Of a stretch of 21,082 bases of DNA, positions 8,583 to 14,962 are shown in pieces. The notes under the pieces are model-generated. The model was not told the DNA's origin, made no database searches, and worked only from the letters and a program-made list of their open reading frames with translations. Origin of the DNA: an uncultured Clostridia bacterium (GTDB lineage: Bacteria > Bacillota > Clostridia > Peptostreptococcales > Anaerovoracaceae); contig CAKQUI010000026.1 in NCBI GenBank assembly GCA_934277495.1, forward strand, positions 1 through 21,082, read 5' to 3'. Position numbers and translations under genes: made by a program. Numbering within the stretch: position 1 is the stretch's first letter; every line of letters begins with the position of its first letter.

Positions 8583-8628
8583 AAAACCATCGCTCTCCTG
8601 GGGTTCGCAGGACCGGGGCGATGGTTTT
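8583..8628 (-). terminator. Terminator of the Mrp-type ATPase gene
   Basis: An 11-bp outer stem (8583-8593 with 8618-8628) holds an inner TCCTG/CAGGA hairpin (8596-8600 with 8608-8612). On the minus strand the stem is followed by TTTTG and then T5, about 20 bases after the stop codon at 8650. The flanking A/T tracts make it potentially active both ways. Confidence 0.85.
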
Positions 8629-8649
8629 TATTCGTGTATCTCGTATGTT

Positions 8650-9564
8650 CTACAGCTTCTCTACCTTGTCTGCTGCTTCATCCAGCCAGTGTCCTTCGTA
8701 GAGCTCGATCATACCTCTGTCGCATGACGCTGCCAGTCTCGGATCTATCGGGAGCCTTCCCAGCACGTCTACGCCGTATGTCTTTGCGACTTCTTCCAGC
8801 TTGCTCTCGCCGAATACAGGATATTCCCTGCCACAGTCGGGACATTTGAAGTATGACATATTCTCCACCAGACCCAGTACCGGGATATTCATCATCTCTG
8901 CCATCTTCACTGCCTTGCCTACTATCATGGAAACCAGTTCCTGTGGCGACGTCACTACTATGATACCGTCAACAGGAAGTGACTGGAACACTGTAAGAGG
9001 TACGTCGCCTGTTCCCGGCGGCATATCCACGAACATGTAGTCCACATCTCCCCAGAGCACATCAGTCCAGAACTGCTTGACTGTGCCTGCGATCACCGGG
9101 CCTCTCCAGACTACAGGATCTGTGTCGTTTTCCAGCAGGTTGTTCACAGACATAGTGCAGATGCCTGACTTGGTCTTTACAGGGAATATACCCAGCTCGC
9201 TGGCTGTAGCCTTCTCTCTGGTGCCGAAAGCCTTAGGTATGGACGGTCCTGTGATGTCGGCGTCCAGGATAGCTGTCTTGTATCCTTTTCTCTGCATGTT
9301 CACTGCCATCAGCGATGTCACCAGTGATTTACCGACTCCGCCCTTGCCGCTGACGATACCTATCACTTTCTTTATATCATTGAAGCTGTTTGTCTCCTCC
9401 AGGAAGCTCTGTGGCTGGCTGCCGCAGTTTCCTGCACTCGGACAGCTGCTGCAGTCCGATGAACAGCCTTCTTCAGCCGGCTGCTGCGGTGCTGCTGAAG
9501 CACATCCTTCGCATGAAGCCTCTCCGCATGAAACGTCTCCGCATACCTTTTCTTTATCGTCCAT
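8650..9564 (-). CDS. mrp: Mrp/NBP35-type P-loop ATPase, Fe-S cluster carrier
   Basis: 304 residues. The ATG at 9564 follows GAGGA at normal spacing; a longer frame starting at a TTG (9594) would read through that ribosome binding site. The protein belongs to the Mrp/ApbC/NBP35 family, which binds an Fe-S cluster between two subunits and passes it to target proteins in the cytoplasm. The deviant Walker A GKGGVGKS is at 73-80, DADITGPS at 101-108, and FVDMPPGTGD at 178-187. The conserved CPDC pair (C241, C244) is the bridging cluster site. The first 50 residues are rich in Cys (C8, C13, C18, C21, C34, C38, C41, C47), more than the N-terminal ferredoxin-like motif of NBP35. It has its own promoter and terminator. 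A housekeeping role for the many Fe-S enzymes nearby is likely. Confidence 0.93.
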   Translation of the reverse strand: MDDKEKVCGDVSCGEASCEGCASAAPQQPAEEGCSSDCSSCPSAGNCGSQPQSFLEETNSFNDIKKVIGIVSGKGGVGKSLVTSLMAVNMQRKGYKTAILDADITGPSIPKAFGTREKATASELGIFPVKTKSGICTMSVNNLLENDTDPVVWRGPVIAGTVKQFWTDVLWGDVDYMFVDMPPGTGDVPLTVFQSLPVDGIIVVTSPQELVSMIVGKAVKMAEMMNIPVLGLVENMSYFKCPDCGREYPVFGESKLEEVAKTYGVDVLGRLPIDPRLAASCDRGMIELYEGHWLDEAADKVEKL

Positions 9565-9619
9565 GATTATTTCCTCTCTTGCTTGTTGATGCAACTTTAT
9601 TTTTTATCATATATACATT

Positions 9620-9648
9620 ATTATACCTGTCAGAGGCAGATTAAGCAA
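9620..9648 (-). promoter_or_regulatory. Promoter of the Mrp-type ATPase gene
   Basis: On the minus strand, -35 TTGCTT (9648-9643), 17-base spacer, -10 TATAAT (9625-9620). The start would lie about 50 bases before the ATG at 9564. The gap 9565-9674 holds nothing else clear; no strong T-tailed terminator is seen after the gene ending at 9675. Confidence 0.78.
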
Positions 9649-9674
9649 GGGCAACGGACATCCTGCCGGCTTCA

Positions 9675-10967
9675 TCAGATGAGTTTTTCATGATATATGC
9701 CCTCAAGGTCGTATCGTCTTATGCGTGTTCGTATCTCCTCCCGGTCTGTGGTGTAAAGCCCCTTGTCTTTCATCCGCTGGAAATATTCTGCTCCTGCAAA
9801 GGTATACCTTGTCATCAATCCGTCTGCTGTCTTCATACGCTCCGATGCAAAGGCTATGAGATCCCCCGCTGCAAGGCCTGCCGGCAGCTGCAGCAGCTTC
9901 ATGCCCTTGAGGTATCTCACTGCATTGTGACCGGCAAGGCTTCCTGTGGTTATAGCCTCCGTGTGACCTACGAAAAGTCCGGACTTTTCACCGCCGCAGA
10001 AGAGATTGGCTGTACCCTTGACTCTCATGTCGTTATCACGCTCCGTCACGGAAAGATACCTGACGGAGTTTCCTTTACCGCCTGCATAGGGGTCTGCATA
10101 TCTGGCGTTTTCGAATCCCGGTATCCGCCGCAGAGTCTCAAGGTCGAAAAACGGCGTCATTATCTTTGCATAGCCTGTATCCAGCAGGATTATGTTCTCC
10201 GCATATTCATCCAGAGCATACTGCCTGCATACTTTGAGATCCAGCTTTTCTTTTTTTATGAACTCCTCCGGCAGAGGCACTACAGCCACGCCTTTCTCGT
10301 TGAGTTCGTGCTGCAGCTCTACCGAAAGCGACTGTTTCTCCAGCTTGCCGCTGCCGCTGAAAGCGCCGTATGAGCCGTCGCTGCGCCGCCCCATGATGTC
10401 GTGGACTCCGGCTTTTTCGCTGATACTGACTCTCGGTCCGAAAGCAGGACATCTCAGGATACACATACAGCAGCCGTTGCCATATGTAAGACAGTTGCCC
10501 ATAGGACCGGTGCTTCCTGCCGTGTCGATGAAAACGTCGCCTTCTATCTCCTCTCCGTCAGCCAGCAGGACTTTTTTTATCTCTGTCCTGTCTCCGTTTC
10601 TGTCCGTCACCACATCCACAGCTCTGGACATCAGCCGTATCTCTACGCCCTTGCTTTTCAGCAGCTGTCTCACTTCCGGCTCCACTTTCATCACATCGTA
10701 AAGGCTGGCGTGCTCATGTCCCGGAAAGTCGAGACCTGTATGACGTGAGCATCTGTCGGTTATTTCGAAAAGTTCATCAGCTCCCAAAGCGATGTTCTCC
10801 TCCGCTGCTGTGAACCTGCCGTTGTTCCTCATGATACCGCCCACATTGCCGAGACCCAGCAGCAGATCTGTCTTTTCCAGCAGCACCACATCGGCGCCTG
10901 CGTTCCTTGCAGTGACTGCGGCTGCGCATCCTGCCCAGCCGCCCCCTGCTATTACCACTTTATACAA
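9675..10967 (-). CDS. FAD-dependent oxidoreductase (GidA/TrmFO-like fold, FAD_oxidored family)
   Basis: 430 residues. The start is a TTG (10967) 7 bases after AGGAGGG; no ATG lies near, and the FAD fold begins at once (VVIAGGGWAG, 4-13; acidic LLEK at the end of strand two). NVGGIMRNNGR follows at about 41-51, and the C-terminal FAD motif LFCGGEKSGLFVGHTEA includes GSLAGHNAV (about 355-363), as in GidA/TrmFO-like flavoproteins. A CCMCILRCP run near the middle could hold a cofactor or disulfide. It is not TrmFO itself: the tRNA-binding parts are not recognisable. It follows the PyrK-like gene and is the last gene of the flavin electron-transfer cluster, so it probably acts as a cytosolic dehydrogenase feeding or drawing electrons with that partner. 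The substrate is unknown. The start is covered by a strong hairpin (see 10968-11018). Confidence 0.8.
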   Translation of the reverse strand: MYKVVIAGGGWAGCAAAVTARNAGADVVLLEKTDLLLGLGNVGGIMRNNGRFTAAEENIALGADELFEITDRCSRHTGLDFPGHEHASLYDVMKVEPEVRQLLKSKGVEIRLMSRAVDVVTDRNGDRTEIKKVLLADGEEIEGDVFIDTAGSTGPMGNCLTYGNGCCMCILRCPAFGPRVSISEKAGVHDIMGRRSDGSYGAFSGSGKLEKQSLSVELQHELNEKGVAVVPLPEEFIKKEKLDLKVCRQYALDEYAENIILLDTGYAKIMTPFFDLETLRRIPGFENARYADPYAGGKGNSVRYLSVTERDNDMRVKGTANLFCGGEKSGLFVGHTEAITTGSLAGHNAVRYLKGMKLLQLPAGLAAGDLIAFASERMKTADGLMTRYTFAGAEYFQRMKDKGLYTTDREEIRTRIRRYDLEGIYHEKLI

Positions 10968-11018
10968 TAAAAATCCCTCCTGACATATTCACTCACTTCA
11001 GAATATGTCGCAGGAGGG
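10968..11018 (-). promoter_or_regulatory. Hairpin that covers the ribosome binding site and ends in a T-tract
   Basis: Arms 11018-11001 and 10990-10975 (minus strand order) form 16 base pairs with a 2-base bulge and a 10-base loop. The downstream arm contains AGGAGGG, the ribosome binding site of the gene starting at 10967, and ATTTTTATTG with the TTG start comes straight after the stem. It therefore has both a terminator shape and a sequestered binding site. The 11019-11191 stretch upstream holds no gene that I can support. Confidence 0.7.
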
Positions 11019-11166
11019 CGTTTTGTTAATATGTGGCCAAAGCCATGTACATGCTCAAAGCGTCATGCTTCAACGAAAAGACTTCACTGAATGAGCTGTG
11101 CATACGAACGCTGCCCACCGAAGACTGCATGAAACTCTGTGAAGCTCATCAGTCTGCCATGGCAAG

Positions 11167-11180
11167 TTCCCTGCAGGGAA
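11167..11180. repeat. Perfect 14-bp palindrome after the PyrK-like gene
   Basis: TTCCCTGCAGGGAA reads the same on both strands and starts 12 bases after the stop codon at 11192. No T-tract follows on the minus strand, so it is not a typical terminator. It could be a protein-binding site or an RNA hairpin. Confidence 0.5.
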
Positions 11181-11191
11181 ACCGCATCATC

Positions 11192-12199
11192 TCACAGCGG
11201 CATATCCATGGCTGCACATTTGCACATTTTGCAGACTCTGCCGCTGCTGTCTGTATGGCAGCATGCTCCGCATATGCCTTCACCGCAGCACATATTGAAA
11301 TTATTGCTGTATGCGAGCTTTTCCTCCGGTATTCTCAGCACCTTCGCCAGGTGCCTGATATAGTAGTCCGAGGTCAGGAGTATGATCCTGCTGTATGCGC
11401 TTTCGTCGCACCACGCCGGATATGGCATTTCTGCAAGGCTGATGTATCTCAGTTTGCCTTTTTCACCGTACTTTTCTATCTCAGGTTCGAGATAGTCACG
11501 GATGATGTCCGTGCCGACTTTCTCAGGGTCTGCTGCTATCTCGATATCTTTCCTGCCTTCTGCGCACCTCAGTATGTTCACAGCCGGTGCGAATCCTACG
11601 CCTTTTGTTATTATGAGCCACCGGTCTGAGTCACTTTCGCCGCTTGCTGAAACTGCCGGTGATGCTGAGCCTATACCGGTCCTGCACACAGCTTCCGCAC
11701 CTTTGCCTGCCAGACCGCTCCTGTAAACGCCACGGATCACAAGTTTTTCTTCTGCCTCTGCTATCAGCTTGGTCTTACCGGATATGACTTTCAGAGCCAG
11801 ATATATCTCTCCGCTGCTGACGTCTGCCTTCATCACAGACAGCGGTACATTGTAAAAAGCTTCGCTGCCGGATCTGTTCACAAAGACGAAAGCCCCCGGC
11901 TGAGATGCTTTCATGGCGAAGCCTTTATCCGTCTGCAGCACCAGGACCAGCAGATCGTCTCCGTATTTTATCTTCCTGACGATCCTGACGCTCATGTCTT
12001 TGCGCCGGTCGGTTATCCTGCTGCCGTTCTGGATATATTCGTTGTATATGCATACACCTGCCCAGCTGCAGTCGCATCTGTCCCTGCCGGAAAGCCTGCT
12101 GCAGACAAGGCAGTCGCCTGTCTCCGCCAGCGGACACGGACAGTTCACAGTACCTGCATCTGTACATACAGTCCCTTTCAGCGACCTGTTCAATGTCAT
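11192..12199 (-). CDS. PyrK-like FAD/NAD(P)-binding electron-transfer protein with C-terminal [2Fe-2S] site and N-terminal Cys-rich domain
   Basis: 335 residues. The core (about 68-300) resembles ferredoxin reductase-type PyrK and sulfide/dihydroorotate dehydrogenase-like proteins: an FAD barrel with YNVPLSVM (116-123), an NAD part with ITKGVGFAPAVNIL (197-210), and LLTSDYY (274-280). The C terminus has the PyrK-type [2Fe-2S] ligands in CCGEGICGACC and CKMCKC (C305, C310, C313, C323/C326). Unlike classical PyrK (about 250 residues) it has an extra N-terminal segment with C20, C22, C30, C33, C42, C44 and C50 (pattern CPCPLAETGDC...DCSWAGVC), probably another metal site. No pyrD lies nearby, so a role in pyrimidine synthesis is unlikely. 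It sits between the NapH-like protein and the FAD dehydrogenase, which suggests that it links NAD(P)H to the membrane. The ATG at 12199 follows GAGAGG by 12 bases, a loose spacing; the Cys-rich start supports it. Confidence 0.82.
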   Translation of the reverse strand: MTLNRSLKGTVCTDAGTVNCPCPLAETGDCLVCSRLSGRDRCDCSWAGVCIYNEYIQNGSRITDRRKDMSVRIVRKIKYGDDLLVLVLQTDKGFAMKASQPGAFVFVNRSGSEAFYNVPLSVMKADVSSGEIYLALKVISGKTKLIAEAEEKLVIRGVYRSGLAGKGAEAVCRTGIGSASPAVSASGESDSDRWLIITKGVGFAPAVNILRCAEGRKDIEIAADPEKVGTDIIRDYLEPEIEKYGEKGKLRYISLAEMPYPAWCDESAYSRIILLTSDYYIRHLAKVLRIPEEKLAYSNNFNMCCGEGICGACCHTDSSGRVCKMCKCAAMDMPL

Positions 12200-12298
12200 T
12201 TCATCACTGTTCCTCTCCGGATCACAAGATCCTGATATACAAATCTATAAATCATTCATATATCAATAATATGCGCCGGAAAGAGAAAAGAGCATGGA

Positions 12299-13135
12299 CT
12301 ACATCCACGGATAGCATATGGCGAAAAGCACAGCAGCCTTTACTATCGTCAGTATTATCTCGCTGCCTTTGAACCTGCGGTTTTCACCGATGCCGATATT
12401 GCCTTTTGGACATGTGTCTGCACATGCACCGCACTGGAAACAGTCTCCGGAAAATCCGTCTATGTCAAGGGACGCCGGACAGCAGCGCCTGCATGCACTG
12501 CAGCCTTTGACGCAGTTTTCGCTGTCTTTATTCACGATGGAGACCGGTATCACAGGCATCATTGCGAACACCGCACCCATAGGACAGAGGAACTGGCAGA
12601 AAAATCTCGGCACTATGCACATGCCGATGATGATGGCTCCCAGCACACAGGCTGCCGCTGCGTGTCCCGAAAGAGAAAAGCTGCCTGATGTGAATGAAGC
12701 GAACAGCTCCCACGGATCCGCCATGCTGACCTTTGCATACCAGCCGAAAAAGCAGAGAACGAGTATCGCCGCCAGCACTGCATATTTGACATACTGCAGT
12801 TTATGCAGGACGCCGTCGGTCACCCTGAGGACCTTGCCCCGGATCTTCTTCTGCAGGAAGGATGATATTCCGTATACTGCATCTCCCAGCGTACCGAAAG
12901 CGCAGGCGTATCCGCAGAAGAAACGCCCCGCCAGTACAGTGTACGCCAGCAGTATCAGCAGTATGCTGACGAATGATGTCACTTCTATGAGCTTCATATC
13001 GTGTATCTGCGTTATAAGATAGCGCACTCCGGAGAATGCTGCTGAGAAAAGTCCCGGCGCCATGATGAAGAATATCAGCTGTATCGCTGCCCTCACCAGC
13101 CTGTTGCGTTTCTTTTTGTTTTTCAGGAATTTCAT
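12299..13135 (-). CDS. NapH/NosR-like polytopic membrane protein with two [4Fe-4S] sites
   Basis: 278 residues; the ATG at 13135 overlaps the stop of the gene before it by 4 bases, after AGGTGG. About five to six membrane spans are visible (15-40, 52-70, 118-134, 162-180, 188-202, 262-275). Two loop motifs, FFCGYACAFG (72-81) and FFCQFLCPMG (178-187), are typical of Fer4_5/NapH-type quinol or flavin electron-transfer proteins. Two ferredoxin-like sites follow: C208, C212, C215, C219 and C232, C235, C238, C242. In related systems such a protein passes electrons across the membrane to flavinylated domains outside. Its translation is coupled to the anchored FMN_bind protein, which is its likely direct partner. 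The 99 bases after it contain a GGATC/GATCC hairpin and AT-rich sequence but no clear promoter. Confidence 0.87.
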   Translation of the reverse strand: MKFLKNKKKRNRLVRAAIQLIFFIMAPGLFSAAFSGVRYLITQIHDMKLIEVTSFVSILLILLAYTVLAGRFFCGYACAFGTLGDAVYGISSFLQKKIRGKVLRVTDGVLHKLQYVKYAVLAAILVLCFFGWYAKVSMADPWELFASFTSGSFSLSGHAAAACVLGAIIIGMCIVPRFFCQFLCPMGAVFAMMPVIPVSIVNKDSENCVKGCSACRRCCPASLDIDGFSGDCFQCGACADTCPKGNIGIGENRRFKGSEIILTIVKAAVLFAICYPWM

Positions 13136-13581
13136 TCAGCGCCACCTGCCTTTCCCAGAGCTTCTTTAGCAGCTCCTATGATGCCGTTGGAGGTGTATGT
13201 GGCTCCCGACACTACGTCCACATCGCTGCTCTGTTCTGTGATGATACTGTCAAGTACGTCTATCGCCATATTGTAGTATGCAGCATCCTCGCCGTCTGCT
13301 GACACCACCTGTATGTCGGAGATATATCCGTCTTCGATGGTGACTTCCACAGTCACAGTGCCGCCGAACCCCTGAGCGCTGCCCTGATATGTACCGTCTT
13401 TGTATTTTCCGCCTGCCTGGGAGGAAGATGTCTGTGAGCCTCCCGCAGAAAGGCTGGCGATGGTCTCGTTGGCCTTGGTCAGCTGCTGGTTCATCCCCAG
13501 CATCTGGTTGTAGTAAAGCAGCGCCAGCACTATCACGATGATGTTCACTGCCCGTATATACAGACTTTTTCTATTCTGCAT
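13132..13581 (-). CDS. Membrane-anchored FMN_bind protein, covalent FMN carrier
   Basis: 149 residues; ATG at 13581, 8 bases after AGGAGG. It overlaps the preceding gene by 11 bases and the next by 4. One N-terminal membrane span (about 9-28) is followed by a short coiled stretch (LTKANETIASLSA), a Ser/Gln-rich linker and one FMN_bind domain (about 59-145). The domain begins KDGTYQGSAQGFGG and holds VVSGATYTSNG (123-133), in which T128 of SGAT is the expected site where ApbE attaches FMN by a phosphoester bond. It resembles the RnfG/NqrC core in miniature. With the NapH-like protein it should form the membrane step that moves electrons to the outer, multi-domain flavoprotein. Confidence 0.9.
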   Translation of the reverse strand: MQNRKSLYIRAVNIIVIVLALLYYNQMLGMNQQLTKANETIASLSAGGSQTSSSQAGGKYKDGTYQGSAQGFGGTVTVEVTIEDGYISDIQVVSADGEDAAYYNMAIDVLDSIITEQSSDVDVVSGATYTSNGIIGAAKEALGKAGGAE

Positions 13582-14191
13582 CGGAAGTTCCTCCTGTATC
13601 GCTGCCGCTCTCTGATGTATCCGGCTTCAGAGCTTTGTCCAGAGCTTTCTTTACAGAATCCAGTATGCCGTTGGAGCTGTATGTAGCTCCGGTCACTGCA
13701 TCCACTCCGTCAGTCGTCTGCTTCGCTATTATCTTGTCTATGAGCTTTTTGGCCATGGAGATATATGGCTCGTCGTCCTGAGTCCTGGTCACGTCTATAG
13801 ATTTGATCCTGCTGCTTTCTATCAGCACGGAAACATACATGAATCCTTTGTATCCTCTTGCAAAACCTTCATATGTGCCATCCACGTAAAGGCCCTCTGC
13901 CGGTGTATCCGGCTCATCCGGCGTGTCTGGTGTATCAGGTTTGTCCGGAGTGTCTGGATTCTGCGGGTCGTCTGCATCAGACTTCACTACAGCCTTCTTC
14001 AGTGCGTTTTCCACAGCTTCTATGATGCCGTTGGAACTGTACGTTGCCCCGCTCACTGCGTCTACTTTCGTATTCTGAGCGCTGAGTATCCTTGCTATGA
14101 CGCCCTTTGATGCCTTGTCAAGATACGGTTTGTCGTCTCCTTCATTGTTTATCACCGATATCTTCGTTATCTTGCCGCCGCTTATGATCAC
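13571..14191 (-). CDS. FMN_bind domains 2 and 3 of the multi-flavin protein (3' part, shifted frame)
   Basis: This frame is open from 14332 down to the TAG at 13571. The only usual start codon is a GTG at 14191, which has no ribosome binding site and falls inside an FMN_bind domain. The domain really begins upstream (DGSKFRDGVYTGTGTGFNG, about 14265-14209). The segment therefore looks like the continuation of the gene at 14200-14835. It holds two FMN_bind domains, each with a flavin site (DAVSGATYSSNG and DAVTGATYSSNG), joined by a Pro/Asp-rich linker of about 30 residues with repeated DTPD/DKPD units (residues about 76-95 from 14191), and a Gly/Ser-rich end. Read as one chain with the 5' part, the product would be a secreted protein with three covalent FMN groups. 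Confidence 0.75.
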   Translation of the reverse strand: MIISGGKITKISVINNEGDDKPYLDKASKGVIARILSAQNTKVDAVSGATYSSNGIIEAVENALKKAVVKSDADDPQNPDTPDKPDTPDTPDEPDTPAEGLYVDGTYEGFARGYKGFMYVSVLIESSRIKSIDVTRTQDDEPYISMAKKLIDKIIAKQTTDGVDAVTGATYSSNGILDSVKKALDKALKPDTSESGSDTGGTSDAE

Positions 14192-14199
14192 GCTGACAG

Positions 14200-14835
14200 T
14201 TATCTTGCCGTTGAAGCCTGTACCTGTGCCTGTATATACGCCGTCCCTGAACTTGCTGCCGTCAAGAGACGTATCGTGTTTATGCGATGATGGCTTTTTC
14301 TTTTTCGTGCTGCTCTTTTGTCCTTCACGGATCTACCTGACGCCTTGGCTATGGCGTTCTCCACGGCTTTGATGATGCCGTTGGAGCTGTATGTGGCTCC
14401 GCTCACTGCATCAACGCTGATGCTCTGGGTACGCAGCATGGCAGATATGACGCCTTTTTTCGCCTTTGCAACATACGGCGCATCATCGGCCTCCACCTCC
14501 ACCACGTCTATGGAGATCATCTTGTGATCTTTGATAACGACCTTTACTTTGATGTTGCCGGCGTAGCCTCTGGCACTGCCGTAGTATGTACCGTCGGCAC
14601 ATTTGGAAAGATCTCCCTTTGCCTTGTACGGGCTTGTGCTTTTCTTGCTGCTTGCCGTCTTCTTCTGTTTTTTCACGGATGTTTTTTTGGTAGGTTGTTT
14701 AGTTACTGCTGCTGATGCATCGTTCCCTGCCGCCAGGGCCTCGGGTGCCGGGAATCCTGTACTCAGTGTGAAAACCACTGCTGCTATTATCAGCAGCGAC
14801 GGTATCATGCAGTGCAGTCCGCTCTTTCCTTTCAT
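14200..14835 (-). CDS. Secreted FMN_bind protein, domain 1 (5' part; frame ends early)
   Basis: 211 residues; the ATG at 14835 is 8 bases after AGGAGG, and earlier starts up to 14916 lack this signal. A signal peptide (1-35, likely cut near ALA|A) is followed by a Lys-rich linker (46-72) and one FMN_bind domain (about 75-166) with DAVSGATYSSNG (142-153); T148 is the expected FMN site. After residue about 173 the frame turns into a basic, unrelated tail ending at 14200, while the -1 frame carries on with FMN_bind domains 2 and 3. The switch lies in an A-rich stretch (see 14296-14332). It belongs to the apbE-led flavin operon and should act as the outer electron wire beyond the cell membrane. 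Confidence 0.85.
   Translation of the reverse strand: MKGKSGLHCMIPSLLIIAAVVFTLSTGFPAPEALAAGNDASAAVTKQPTKKTSVKKQKKTASSKKSTSPYKAKGDLSKCADGTYYGSARGYAGNIKVKVVIKDHKMISIDVVEVEADDAPYVAKAKKGVISAMLRTQSISVDAVSGATYSSNGIIKAVENAIAKASGRSVKDKRAARKRKSHHRINTIRLLTAASSGTAYIQAQVQASTAR
14296..14332 (-). other. One-base frame break in the multi-FMN_bind gene
   Basis: The frame must change by -1 between about 14332 (a TAG in the second frame) and the start of domain 2. On the minus strand the stretch reads GACAAAAGAGC followed by A5-G-A5-G. One extra A in the A4 run (14316-14319) would restore a single frame with a Lys/Ser-rich linker like the others in this protein. A lost base, a sequencing or assembly error, or slippage on the A5 runs would all fit. 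Confidence 0.8.
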
Positions 14836-14886
14836 GAAAATATCCTCCTGGTATAGTCTGATATGACTTGTTTCTTTACGGCAGAA

Positions 14887-14917
14887 ATTGCTGTGCCCCG
14901 AAAACAGGCACAGCAAT
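14887..14917 (-). terminator. Strong hairpin between the Tp47-like gene and the FMN_bind gene
   Basis: A perfect 11-bp stem, ATTGCTGTGCC with GGCACAGCAAT, and a 9-base loop. Only TTTCT follows on the minus strand, so it is at best a partial terminator or an mRNA-end protector. A second small hairpin, CCGGC-ACCA-GCCGG (14937-14950), sits just after the stop at 14963. Both could lower expression of the downstream electron carriers relative to the surface protein. Confidence 0.55.
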
Positions 14918-14962
14918 CTGCATTTCTGATGTTTTACCGGCTGGTGCCGGATATTTTGCTGG

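Noticed and set aside
11032..11136. 34-codon minus-strand frame between the PyrK-like and FAD dehydrogenase genes
   Set aside because: It starts with ATG but has no ribosome binding site and no recognisable motif; it could be chance within a leader region.
11192..12199. Naming the PyrK-like gene pyrK
   Set aside because: There is no pyrD or other pyrimidine gene nearby, and the extra N-terminal Cys domain sets it apart from dihydroorotate dehydrogenase subunits.
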